Positions 1-9,290 of a stretch of DNA of 12,675 nucleotides are shown here, piece after piece. Position 1 is the stretch's first letter. Each line of letters begins with the position of its first letter. The DNA is from Hydnum rufescens UP504 (lineage: Eukaryota > Basidiomycota > Agaricomycetes > Cantharellales > Hydnaceae). A program made the translations under genes and the position numbers. The stretch spans positions 2,741-15,415 of the forward strand of contig MU128926.1 in assembly GCA_014904985.1 (NCBI GenBank), in the 5' to 3' direction. Below the pieces are notes generated by a model that saw nothing but the letters and a program-made list of their open reading frames with translations, was not told the origin of the DNA and made no database searches.

Positions 1-579
1 ACATAGGATGAGATAAATTCTCTACGTTATGTGAAAACATGCTCGCTCATGACATAAATTCCGTGAGTTATATATATGCTTTGCTTGCCACAGGTATTTA
101 TATATTAGGTTGGTCATTTATATTAGGTAAGTGTGGTGCCAGCTGGCCACAGATCGTGGTACCTCCATACCAATCAAGGACGCAACCGCGCCTTACACAT
201 TGGGTAAAACCTGGGGTATGTTTTTTTTTTCCATTCTGCAGCCATGTCAACAACGGTCCATAGTCTATGCCAAAAAATCGCATTACAACTTAAAATAATG
301 AAATTCGGTTAAATAGTCTTCACAAATTTGACCTGCCTTTCAATGAATATCTAATTCAATGTCTTACTCAGTTCTAGCATTTTTCCAGAGGACTCATAGG
401 CTCTCCAACACACTCTAAAATCCAGGACAATTCACATTCATTCTTATATAAGTTGCATTATCTGATAGACCAAGATATACAAACATAACTGCGACTCAGG
501 GATTGCTATATCTGATTTCAAAAAACGTCGGCTGCCAGTGATAGCACACACACAAGATCACATGTAAGACAAAAACATG
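1..579. other. Gene-free AT-rich flank
   Basis: I see no coding region I would defend. The longest open stretches here (about 60-75 codons on either strand) show no recognisable motif and overlap each other on opposite strands. The segment still has a scattering of CG dinucleotides (for example 25-26, 44-45, 181-190 and 524-529), unlike the block that follows. It carries a T10 tract at 221-230 and small direct repeats listed separately. Confidence 0.6.
8..71. repeat. Imperfect direct repeat, 41-bp offset
   Basis: Positions 8-30 and 49-71 align over 23 bases with about 18 identities. Both contain ATAAATTC near the middle and end in GTTAT. A second small pair lies just downstream: ATTTATA(TA)TTAGGT at 96-110 and 116-128. 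These could be remains of a satellite or of a transposon end. No function can be read from them. Confidence 0.35.
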
Positions 580-930
580 TGTTATGAGTTGTACTTGTAA
601 CCTCAATAACATACACAGAATAACCAAGTCTATCATGCCATCATGTGACCTCCCCCTTTACTGCCATTGTGCCTTCCTTTCTTAGTATTTCCTATTATAC
701 ACATCCTCCCATTATTCAATCCCATCCCATTATTCAGAACCTTTTTTGATCTTTAGAGATACAGTATAAGTAGATACTGCCTGTACTCTCACTCCTTAGA
801 AGATTGAGAATATATTGTACCCAATTGAATTCTACTCTTGTGATCTCATTTATTGCTTGCAACTCTCATCCTCATCAATCTCATATTAAGTCCTTGAGAA
901 GCTGGTCTTCCTTATCTCACCCCTCTTACA
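580..930 (+). mobile_element. Possible decayed Copia-like LTR
   Basis: The segment starts TGTTATGAG and can be closed at CCCTCTTACA, giving TGT...ACA ends and about 350 bp. It holds a TATA-like box in CAGTATAAGTAG at 762-773. A pyrimidine-rich stretch follows, with ATTGAGAATATATTG and TTGTGATCTCATTTATTGC, a layout that resembles the R/U5 of fungal and plant Ty1/Copia LTRs. The word CCCATTATTCA is repeated at 708-718 and 726-736. I see no matching second LTR, no clear target duplication (acatg before, tactt after) and no TGG-type primer-binding site directly after the end. The call rests on resemblance only. Confidence 0.28.
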
Positions 931-1592
931 TACTTGTCTTTTGTGGCCTTACATAATCCCCGTTTACAACTCTCTTGTCAATTGTATTAAGGGCTATCTT
1001 GTGTACTCAATCTGATTACTTAATCATCCCCCCATTCTTTGCACAACCTTTAACCACATGACAAGATGCTTCACCCATCACTGTGGCCATTGTCATACAC
1101 CTGAGTCTTTGGATATTCTTCAAACTTTTCCACACCTTCAAGACTCATATTGGTGATAATGGATTCTACAGTCTTTGTCTTTGTGATCTTGTCAAATTGA
1201 CAATTCCTATGTCCTATTACTGTCCCATTTCAAGATCAAATATCACATGTCATTTTTTTTTTGCTTCTGCCCAGCTGGACCTAAGTTCATAGTTCATATG
1301 ACCTGAGATCCAGAATCAGATTCTTGTGGAGCTCCCAACTACCAATAGTGAGCTCTGGACCATCCTTACACAGCCATGATCTATATGCACTGTGGTCCCT
1401 CTGATCAAGACCCAGCATGCAAAGGCTCCCATCCCTCACAGCATAATAAGTGAAGAGCCACTATTTAACAGGACTGTTGTATTGAGACTATCATGGAAAG
1501 TGTTCTGTCAGGTGTCTCTGGATCCAATACACCTATAATGAATGATGAAATGAGGGATGACAACCCAAAAACTTGGACTACAAGTCAGGAGT

Positions 1593-1685
1593 TGAAGAAT
1601 CTGAAGCTGTAGAGAGGACAGAGTAATAGTAGTCTTGGAAGAGGGGATGTATGTCTGAAGGAGGTGAAGACTCTGAAGCTGTAGA
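1593..1685. repeat. Direct repeat of 21 bp, 72-bp period
   Basis: TGAAGAATCTGAAGCTGTAGA (1593-1613) recurs at 1665-1685 with a single mismatch. In a region this mutated, near identity over 21 bases suggests either a fairly late duplication or a short tandem array that was copied together. The spacing of 72 is a multiple of three, so it could once have been a coding repeat, but no frame with a known motif covers it. Confidence 0.6.
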
Positions 1686-1812
1686 AGAGGGTGTAGGCAA
1701 AAATGTGACTCAAACATCCCACAACTTGAATTCAAACTTGCACACAGACCTTCAGAGGCACATATATACCTCAAGGTTGTTTCAACAAAATCCCCCCAAT
1801 ACATATTGCCTA

Positions 1813-1916
1813 TGGCTTATGTAGACATGCTCATGTAACAATTCCTGCATGATGGCTTATGTAATATTATATATAATTGATTGTGTATTTTTATATAAGA
1901 CTGCTTATGTAATATC
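1813..1916. repeat. GCTTATGTA repeats in AT-rich DNA
   Basis: The word GGCTTATGTA occurs at 1813-1823 (with a leading T) and 1853-1862, and TGCTTATGTAATAT occurs at 1902-1915. The last two are followed by TATATA-rich DNA and then ATAATTGATT/ATAATTGATC. They look like a diverged tandem unit of about 50 bp. No gene is seen here. Confidence 0.4.
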
Positions 1917-2458
1917 ACTATATATGGCAGTTTATATAATTGATCTTCCAGTACTCCCAGTACTTCAGAAGGCTCACAGACTTCTGAAGGAATTACTCCT
2001 TCCTGCCTTCAGAGTCTTTCAAGCAACTTTTGATTTTCTTGATGAGTGAACTGGTGTTCCTGTCTCCCTGGCTCCCATGTCCCCATGCTGCATATGCCAC
2101 CCTCCTTGTGTCCATGAATCCCACCATCCATGTGAATCCATCCTGTGCCTCATAACCATAATCATGACCAAAACCAAACTCATATTGAACCCCATAACAC
2201 TGTATCTGAAAGCATACCCTGTATCAACTTGAAACTGTAACTTGCAACCATGGCCTGGGTGGCTAACCTGCAACTGAAACTGAAACCATGTCTGTACCCT
2301 GAAAAAGTTGCCTGACTATACTGTAGCTGACCTCCAACCATAACCCATGAACCATGATGTTGTTACACCCCATCTTCATCCATCATGTCCACACTCCATT
2401 CCTTTGTCCTGGCTGTGCAGATATCCCTTATGTAACCAACCCTGCCATTCTTGGTTTC

Positions 2459-2474
2459 TTTTTTTTTTTTTTTT
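2459..2474. repeat. T16 homopolymer (A16 on minus strand)
   Basis: Sixteen T in a row, flanked by GGTTTC on the left and CATTTG on the right. Read on the minus strand it is an A tract, which could be the tail of an old retroposed copy. I see no target duplication or LINE/SINE body to support that, so it is recorded only as a homopolymer. Confidence 0.7.
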
Positions 2475-2878
2475 CATTTGTTCCTGGTGGAATATTTTTT
2501 TCTGTTCTGATTGAGACCTGTCCTGTGTTGTTGGGATTGGATCAATCTCATATTGATTATATAATCCACATGATGTATATAGCTGAGAATTTCCTGATCC
2601 CCTATTAAGTTTTTCTCTCAGCCATAACATATGTCTAGATGCCTGCATTTAAAAATTTATTTAATCTGTATTTTCATCAGATAGCTACATTGACTATGCT
2701 AAATTGAAAGGCATTTCATCAAGGTGCTTTAAATGGAAATTCATATTAGAATAGGATTTGGGGCTCTAAAGCCAATGCACTTGTCCCAGGTCTGGTTCCA
2801 TTGGGGTCAAGGTTCATTTGGTTTTCTTCAGGTCAGGCTCAGATTTTTCCCTTGCCCTGAATCAAACTGGTCTGAACC

Positions 2879-2892
2879 CAGGTTTAAACCTG
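2879..2892. repeat. Perfect 14-bp palindrome CAGGTTTAAACCTG
   Basis: CAGGTTTAAACCTG is its own reverse complement. It sits among repeats of the type (T)CTGAACC(C/T) at about 2870-2900. These may be CG-stripped descendants of a CCGAAC-like repeat, which is an inference. It could be a binding site or a chance sequence. Confidence 0.5.
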
Positions 2893-4017
2893 AACCTGGA
2901 AGGTAGGGTGTAGCCTCCAGTCTATGGACTTTCACCCTTGTTCCTCCCATACCATCATCATCATCCTTCCATACACTCAATTCTGGAAATAAACCTGGCA
3001 ATTTGTACACAGTACTGTAATTTCAGAGTCAAAAGTTGCATGACTCTGGAACCTAATGGGGTAATTAATTTGTGCAGGTTGTGGAGAGTCAGGGAGATTG
3101 ACAGCCCTGGATCTCATTAGCAATGTTAGTGATGAAAGCCAGGAAGATGGGTGAAGAGGCTGCATGTAAGAAGTCATGTGCACCCACATAGACATATTTT
3201 TCTGGGTGTTGCCCCAGTGATGACAGGTGAACACATACAACTATCTTGGTTAACCTGAGTGACAGACCAGTAGCTGATAATGAACCTGGCAACTCCCTGG
3301 GATTGGCACTTGTCACTGCTACCAATTGCTCTCATTCATACTGGTTGTTAGCTGCCTCAGAGCAACCACCTGGAATAGAAAGAACCATAGACTTTTCCCC
3401 AATCAAAGAATGAGTCATTGGCATGGGCATGGCAGTGATAGAATGCAGGTAGATATTCTTCCCTGACCACACTGTGGCATGCACCTGTTTGGAATCACAT
3501 GTAAGTTACTTAACTTGGAATGCATTCAATTTATGATCTATAAACAATTGCCAAGTTGGGGGAAAGCAGACTAATTCACTAATTCTTGTGTCTTCCCCTA
3601 ATTCTCCCCCTCCCATCATTCTTTCTTGCCTAGTGTTCTTCCCCAATATCTCCCCAGGTCATGGACAAGCATGGGTATGGATATCTGGCCCATGGGTCTC
3701 ATTGTTGAATCAGGTTTTAATTCTACACAAGTTATCTACTCTTGGTGACATGTGGTACAGTACAACTTTACTTCCTCTTCCCAATGCATACACCTTAATC
3801 CTCAGCAGCACCCATGTTATAATGAGTGAAACCCACAGGGCATTGGCTGTCCTCTCCCATGCCATTGTATTTGTGAAGCACTGGATCTTGGTGACCATTG
3901 TAACCCCAATGATAAAGTCATCTTGATGTGGAAGATCCCAGTAAGCACTTTTAACCACCACATCTCATGCTGACTAACAGCCCTTGCATGCAGGCCCTGC
4001 CTGATGTACACTCACTT

Positions 4018-4100
4018 GATGTTACCTCACCCAACATTGCCTTGCATGTCACCTCACCTAACAACCCCTTCCCTGATGACCCCTTGCCCAATGTCACCTC
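4018..4100 (+). repeat. Diverged 27-bp repeat, possibly once coding
   Basis: Two units, 4018-4043 and 4045-4070, share ATGT(T/C)ACCTCACC(C/T)AACA and end in CCTT. A shorter third, AATGTCACCTC, lies at 4090-4100. The 27-bp period keeps the reading frame, and the plus strand is open from about 3965 to 4145. It encodes repeats of V-T-S-P-N with prolines and aspartates, and ends at a TGA. This may be the remains of a proline-rich repeat protein of the old element. No family is recognised. Confidence 0.4.
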
Positions 4101-4664
4101 TTGTGTGCATGCCTTGCCCTCTTCAGCTTTGAGAAGTTGGATGTGAAGTCATTGTATGAGGCCACATGTGGTCACATACATGATTGACCTCCTAAGACAT
4201 GTGAGCACTGGAGTTGCTGTCCTGAGTGCGATTGCAGTAGTGTTGGCAGTGCATTTTTGGAAGGAGAGATATGATCAAGCTCTGGAGGCTGCTGGGGTGC
4301 AGCTGGTGGTGGCAGCCATCAGGCTTACTGACATTCAGAAAGAATCCTGCTGGTGAAATGTTCTCCTCATCCTCAACAGTCACCCATTTGTGGTATGTGT
4401 TCAAGGCTTCAATTGGCCTGATCCAATCAATTTGTGGTCTCATGTCACTCAACTTTAATGTCAAGTCTAAATCTGAAATATCCTATTATTTCCCTCAATC
4501 CCAGAGCATACTATAACATGGGCTGGCTAATTCATGAGATGGCAGGTGTTGTTGGGAACATCCTCTGTATCTATATCATTCACCATTTTTCTTGGTCCAA
4601 CTTGTGCAGGCTGTTCAGAGTGTGTAGAGTCAGATGAGTTGTCTAGATGAGTGTAATAACGCGG

Positions 4665-4680
4665 TTCTCGACTTCGAGAA
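4665..4680. repeat. Inverted repeat at the outer LTR end
   Basis: TTCTCGA (4665-4671) and TCGAGAA (4674-4680) are perfect complements around a two-base centre, seven bases inside the LTR terminus. It could form a tight hairpin at the end of U5. Confidence 0.65.
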
Positions 4681-4865
4681 GCTGCGGTATTCGTCATCGT
4701 TAGACGAGGCGGATTCGATGGATCTGTGAATAGAAGAGAAAGGATAATCCAACCATTCTAGGCACTGGCTTCGAACGGGAGGGCCACGAATGAAGCTAAG
4801 CACTGGCTTTGCTTCGGGTGTGGGAGAAACGTGAGGAGAGGAGAGGATGGGGAAGTGGGAAGTGG

Positions 4866-4973
4866 TAGTAACTGGCCAAAGGGCTCAGTTACTATCTAAG
4901 GACGAAGTGGCAGGTTAGCTAACCGACTGGAAGCGGGCACTTACCTAGTAGAGTCGCGCTCGTACGCGACTCT
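4866..4973. repeat. Cluster of three palindromes inside the LTR
   Basis: Three perfect inverted repeats lie within 108 bp. TAGTAACTG/CAGTTACTA (4866-4874 and 4886-4894) enclose an 11-base loop with its own GCC/GGC core. GGTTAGCTAACC at 4913-4924 is fully self-complementary. AGAGTCGCG/CGCGACTCT (4950-4958 and 4965-4973) enclose a six-base loop. Such clusters in an LTR may be protein-binding sites, or hairpins at the end of the transcript. Which of these applies cannot be read from the sequence. Confidence 0.7.
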
Positions 4974-5230
4974 CCCGTATCCGTCTCTGCCCCGTGCTCT
5001 ATGGCAACAGATCGCGTGCCTTGGTACGGTCAGATCGTCACGCGACTTAGTCACGGGTAGTGGCGCGGCGGCGTTAGTTTCATGGGTCTCGCGAGAGCGA
5101 AGAGGTCCGGGCAAGAAGATGGTTTGATTCCGGTGCGACCAGGACTTAGAATCCTCACGGCCACGCTATTATGTAAGATACAATATGAGACGAACTACTA
5201 TGTACATATGTAGTATGGCCCTATATTACA

Positions 5231-5246
5231 GTGCCCCCCAGCATGG
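5231..5246 (-). other. Polypurine tract next to the 3' LTR
   Basis: On the minus strand the bases just before the LTR read CATGCTGGGGGGCAC. A G-run ending in CAC directly against the TGT of the LTR is the site expected for priming plus-strand DNA synthesis during reverse transcription. It fixes the element's direction as right to left. The stop codon of the preceding reading frame (5249-5251) lies only a few bases away. Confidence 0.72.
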
Positions 5247-5248
5247 CG

Positions 5249-7222
5249 TTAGGAGTCTGGAGGGAGAATGCCCATATCCTCGAGATCTAGATCGTCCAGC
5301 ATGATCTCGTAGCGCTCGAACCATCCATTCCACCGAAATTGTTCACCAGCGTATGTGCCACGAGCGGTAAGGGAAGTGGGGTCGACTCCGGGTAGTTTGG
5401 GCGAGCCATTCAAGCGTTGTCCGGTGGGGGCCCCCATAAGGTATCTGGACGTTGAACTTGACTGGGTCCTGATAGGATAGGTGCCTTCTAAGCAGAGCAT
5501 CCAATTTTAGCGTGGCTTCGAGCAGTTCCCTTGCGTTGAAGGCAGGGAGTCGGCCTAGGTACTCTATTCGCCTGGCCAGGAATGTCAGGAGCTCCTGAGG
5601 AGTGAGCAGATACCTGGACATTAAACTTTGAGACAACCCCTGAACCTGTGGGGGACCTTTGGGATGGAATAGTGTAGCCAGGTCGACAGACTTGAAGCTC
5701 GTGTCTGGGGTCGCGAGGGACTGCCTTTTATCAGGATGGGCTGGGGAGGTGGGCAGAGCTCCAGCCTTTGGAGGATTCTCGTGGATAGCACTTCGAGTAC
5801 TCTCTTTGAGACTTCGGGGGCCCCATGGATGATAGAGGCTTTCGTCGTATTGTCGGGCATGTGCTGATGGCTCGGACGGGTAGAACTTGGCGGCTAGTTT
5901 CTGGCTTTCCAATGCTCTATGCGCGCGGTCCCTTTCCGTGAAGACGAGGGTGAGATGGGGCTCCTGATAGAGCCATTGCTTAACCCCTGACCATATCGTT
6001 CGAGGAGTTCCTCCTCCAAGCATTCCTCCGACTTAAGGTACACGAACGGGTAGAACTCCACTGGGAATTGGTCCGTTCGCATATCTAGCGGTCCCAGACC
6101 TTGTCAGGGTCCTCCGGCTGAGAAGATTCGGTCGCCTTCCCCGGAGCTTCCTGGGTCGAGAGACTGACATCTCAGGTAGGGTGAAGTCGGAGGTGTGAAG
6201 CTGCTCGTTGTCCTTGTAGGGTGTGAGTTCCTCTTCAGGGTAAGTAGCGACGTTCGCGCGAGGCCTAACGCGACGCTCCTGTGGCAATTCAGAGCGTGGT
6301 CGTCGCAGGGACCCCGTGGCTGTGGCAATGTACGGATCGTAGTCCTCCATGCGCATGAGTAGCACCGGGGGGCACCATGAGATCACAGGGCGGGGTCGAT
6401 TAATCGCACCGCCAGCTTGTACCGAAACTGCGGCTCGGGTGGCAGTTCGGGCTGGTGCCATTCAAATCCTCTACGTTTGACCCATTCCTGGCATAAGGGG
6501 TAGTTTTGAAATAGGAATGAGGGAGGAGGGGTAGCCTCTTCGTGATCGGCCCATTTAGTCAAAGGTAATGTTTCCACGCCGAGGCATTCCTGCAGTTCAT
6601 TCAGGATCGGTAAGTACCCTCCCTCGTGGGTGTGTGACAGCCAGCACACGAGGCCTTCCAGATAGTTCTCCTTGGGGGGACCTTGAGGTGCGCGAAAATA
6701 GGATGGGTGGTGACGATAATACGGGCCTGTTGTCCTCGTTTCTCGCAGATGCTCCTTCTCCATCACCCATATCTCTTCCAGCGGATTCACGAGTTGTTGT
6801 CGCCCTAGGTCTGTCAGATGTTTCTCGAAGGACTTGCGGATCAGTTTTTGAGAATAGGCGTCCCGTAAATCCCGATGGGGATGCTTGGTCTTGACCTCTT
6901 TCTCAGCATCCGTCCATAGGGGCGAGTACTGTGTAGTACCATGGGGGTAGAGCTCGAGACCAGGTGTTTCGTTTTCTATGGCCATCGACCATACGGGAGC
7001 CCCCAATTTGGCGAGTCCTCTGCCAATGAGAACGGAGCGACAATCGTGGCTGGAGACGATTAGGCCTGTGAGGTGGGTGGTAGTTCTGAAGCGTGGGGGC
7101 CTGAATCGCTCCCTGAAGCAGAGCAGGTAGAGAATAACTCGGAAAGCGAGGGTCACGAATCCCGTAGTGTCAAGTACGCCAGGCTGGTCAGACAGTCTTA
7201 GGGGCCTTAAAAGGTATGTCAT
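5249..7222 (-). pseudogene. Broken, unidentified ORF of the Gypsy-type element
   Basis: Minus-strand coding relic ending against the polypurine tract. Open segments in order are 7222-6383 (279 codons from an ATG), 6461-6033, 6328-5894 in a third frame with a TGA at 6104-6106, 6023-5343 and 5500-5249. The segments overlap and continue the same style of protein (basic, rich in proline, leucine and tryptophan), so I read them as one protein broken by small indels near 6400, 6100, 6000 and 5430. Landmarks are EDYDPYI near 6345, FPVEFYPFVYLKSEE near 6065 and LLTPQELLTFLARRIEYLG near 5600. The C-terminus is acidic, ending in LDDLDLEDMGILPPDS. I see no CCHC knuckle, protease, reverse transcriptase, integrase or chromodomain motif. 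Directly before the 3' LTR it could be a third ORF downstream of pol, or a gag-like ORF in a copy that lost pol. The 5' side is cut off: an in-frame TAA lies at about 7256-7258. Confidence 0.55.
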
Positions 7223-7432
7223 TTTGATATCTGTATAGTGCCTGATAGGCTTGTATTATGTTTGATATCAAAAAGTGATCAAAAGAGTATTTGATAGCAA
7301 AAGAGTCGGGTTTGAGCTCAATTTGAGATCAATTTGAGATCAACTTTGGAACTTGTAGAATTCTGCAATGCTTTACTGTAGTGCAGACGAGACATTTTAT
7401 TATGCAAAGCATTTACATGGTTAAAGGAAATA
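7223..7432. repeat. AT-rich junction with clustered GAT/CAAAAG repeats
   Basis: Between the retroelement relic and the KDZ stop codon lies about 210 bp without a gene. It holds GATATCAAAAAGT, GATCAAAAGAGT and GATAGCAAAAGAGT side by side at about 7264-7306. A tandem AATTTGAGATC pair follows (7320-7330, 7331-7341), preceded by a related TTTGAGCTCA. Clustered short repeats just inside an end are common in DNA transposons, so this may be the 3' subterminal region of the KDZ element. No terminal inverted repeat or 8-bp target duplication could be paired inside the window. Confidence 0.45.
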
Positions 7433-9052
7433 TTATTCTGAATCCAAATCTAGTTCTACAATTGCTTGGTCCACTGCGGCTATCAAACCAGCTTCCTCCA
7501 GCTCAAAGAACTCCTCCAGCTCACCACCCTCCGAGTCATCATCTGAACTTGCATCAAAATCATCAAGATTCCTTCTACTTTGAGAATTATGGTCCGGGCA
7601 TGGCGGGGTTGTAGTGGCAACTAAAGATTCTTGTTCCAATTGCACTCGGACATTAGACCGAACACCATAATGTTGATGTAGCACCAAAGGCATTCGAACC
7701 GAGTCCCAACTTGGAGCACCAGGAGCAATGGCACTTGGACTATGTCCTTTTTCCAAGCTGTCATCCAGTCATACAGTTGGTGTGCCCGCAGAAGCCCAAA
7801 ATACGAGACATCTTCATCCTTGGATCCCATGAAGAGGTCCATTGCAGCTGAATACTCTTCATGGAACCACGTCCGAAGGTTGGCATGCTCACCCTTGCAC
7901 CTCTCAAGCTCCTGCTGGCAGCTGGCCACCTCCTGTGAGATCCGGATACCTTCTTTGACTGAGGGATCTGCCAACCAAGGGGGCACAACTCCATCTGGGA
8001 AATCCGCAATATCGCCTCGAGAATCTTCCCATATATCTTGATCCACATCCCAGCTTGTACAGGCCATCCATTGTGAGCATCGGCGGAATGTATGCATCTC
8101 TCCAAATACCTCCCCTTCCCCTAAAGCACAACGCGTTCCTTTCAGCCTTGCATTGGTATTCTCTTTACAGTGGCCCTCCAATCCCACCAGATCGGTTTTT
8201 CCCAGACTTTTCTCGACATGGCGCCTTCTGTCTTCTCTGGCTCCAAGATGCGACCTCGAGTTCGCGTGTCGCAATGTGGCACAGCCTCGAACTTCCTAGC
8301 CCTCCAGCTTCCTTCAGAAGTTGCTCACGCAAGTCACAGAGGTTCAGCTGAATATTGACCCTCATTATCCTTCTTGAGCCTATTTAACTCAGATTGCAAG
8401 AACGCACTAGGTCGGGTTGCCGCAGCTCATCGGTCTTCTTTATGTTGATTCGTGGTCTCCAATGCGGCCGCGATGGACCTCCTTCAGCCAGCCTGACTTT
8501 TTCCTGCACTCCCGCCTGCACATATCATTGCTCTTGCAGTCGCTGTCATCATTGGGACCAAATCACTTCCCCCTCAGCGCCAATCAAGATCTTGAGATTC
8601 CCTCGGGCTGAGCCTCAAGGGTATGCCGTCGAGCAGATATGATCCATTCACCAGCTGCGGGCACCTTTTGTCCTGAGACTGGCGTGAAACAGGTTGGCTT
8701 GCTGAGATCCTCGCTTGGGACTTTGACTGCTTCCATCTAAGTGAACTGGGAGAGCGATCACCCGAGCTTCATCTCTGCCCTCCTTCTAGGCGGCTGCTGC
8801 ATGCAACATGATCAATTTGACTTGCGGAGCCACTTTCCCATTCCGCATGCGCTTCCCGTCATCATGTGGCCACCCATGGAGGTCAAGAATGAAAGAGACG
8901 CCCGGTGATAGCTGTCAACCGCGCAAGCCCAGGGGATAAGCCGCGAAGCTCAGCTCCCAGAAACCGCTCACCCCTTGCCCATCCTGAGAGATCCAGAGCT
9001 CTGATTTGCGAGATGATACGCGAGCCTTGGGCATGCCCATTGGATGCGACGC
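7433..9052 (-). pseudogene. KDZ transposase relic, C-terminal half
   Basis: KDZ enzymes are cut-and-paste DNA transposases with a DDE-type core. From upstream to downstream on the minus strand: a degraded HQW-CQ block at about 9046-9029; a D-G-Q-G...FW block at 8983-8957, where the family has DGEG-ER-W; a YHR block at 8913-8902; GMGKWLRK at about 8843-8822; coiled-coil remains (SELNRLKK) near 8400; DQDIWED at about 8040-8020; and WLADPSVKEGIR through WFHEEY at 7977-7852, a block typical of KDZ C-termini. The frame then shifts near 7750 into an acidic D/E/S-rich tail ending at a TAA (7433-7435). Several in-frame stops between 8850 and 8300 and the frameshifts make it non-functional. The catalytic glutamate appears lost: GEG reads GQG in the best frame. 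It continues the half at 10415-11939 across an insertion. Confidence 0.85.
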
Positions 9053-9243
9053 TCCTGTAAGTGGGAATACTGTGGAAGAAACCAGCTACAGTCCGCGAAA
9101 TGGAAACGAGGACAAAGAAGGGGATCACGGGGCCCAATCCGAACGTTAGGGTCCGAGGGAAGGAAGGGTCTTTGGACGGGTAGAATTGTCCTGTATAGAC
9201 GGAGCCTATCCAGACAATAAATGAAGGGGTTGTTAAATCAGAG

Positions 9244-9290
9244 AATCACACTCTAGGTCCTCCTCTTGAGAGCCTATCAGAAGTGTGATT
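9244..9290. repeat. Inverted repeat AATCACACT / AGTGTGATT
   Basis: Perfect 9-bp arms at 9244-9252 and 9282-9290 with a 29-base spacer, inside the insertion that splits the KDZ relic. It could be a hairpin or a paired binding site. Confidence 0.55.

Larger units (their letters stand above)
530..4651. other. CG-dinucleotide-depleted block (decayed mobile DNA)
   Basis: Reading every base, I find CG only at 961-962 and 4229-4230 in about 4.1 kb, while TG and CA are very common. The sequences on either side, above all from 4652 on, are full of CG. Loss of CG with gain of TG/CA is the usual mark of 5-methylcytosine deamination, or of CG-directed RIP-like mutation, known in basidiomycete transposons. 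I therefore read the block as a long-silenced, old element or nest of elements. Open stretches of up to about 110 codons occur on both strands (for example 3588-3926 plus; 3089-3325, 3710-3961 and 4192-4464 minus), but none has a motif I recognise. The CGA-to-TGA change this process causes would also plant stop codons in any former reading frame. The original element family cannot be named from sight. Confidence 0.85.
4652..5230 (-). mobile_element. LTR of a Ty3/Gypsy-type retrotransposon (3' LTR)
   Basis: The 579-bp segment has perfect 7-bp inverted ends, TGTAATA (4652-4658) and TATTACA (5224-5230), with the TG...CA termini of LTR elements. Read on the minus strand it is directly preceded by a G-rich polypurine tract, so it is the 3' LTR of an element running right to left. 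CG dinucleotides are dense, in sharp contrast to the block to its left, which marks the outer boundary at 4651/4652. Within it are the 10-bp direct repeat GCACTGGCTT (4762-4771, 4800-4809) and several palindromes. The flanking pentamers differ (atgag outside, gtgcc inside), as expected when the right side is element interior and not host DNA. No second LTR copy lies in the window. Assignment to Gypsy and not Copia rests on the general look of the ends and the polypurine tract. Confidence 0.82.

Noticed and set aside
3588..3926. Plus-strand open stretch of 112 codons in the CG-poor block
   Set aside because: It has no recognisable motif, overlaps open stretches on the minus strand, and lies in DNA whose base composition has been changed by mutation. 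Length alone does not support a gene.
4156..4356. Cysteine-rich plus-strand frame (CCPEC) suggesting a zinc finger
   Set aside because: The frame is interrupted by TGA codons and the cysteine spacing does not fit a known finger. It was too weak to list as a gene.
4192..4464. Minus-strand open stretch of 90 codons that looks protein-like
   Set aside because: It reads smoothly (TYHKWVTVEDEENISPAG) but matches no family I know, overlaps two plus-strand stretches and lies in the decayed block. It is kept only as part of that block.
4652..5230. Solo LTR formed by recombination
   Set aside because: The flanking pentamers do not match, and the right flank has a polypurine tract and element-like coding DNA, so it is better read as one end of a larger element.
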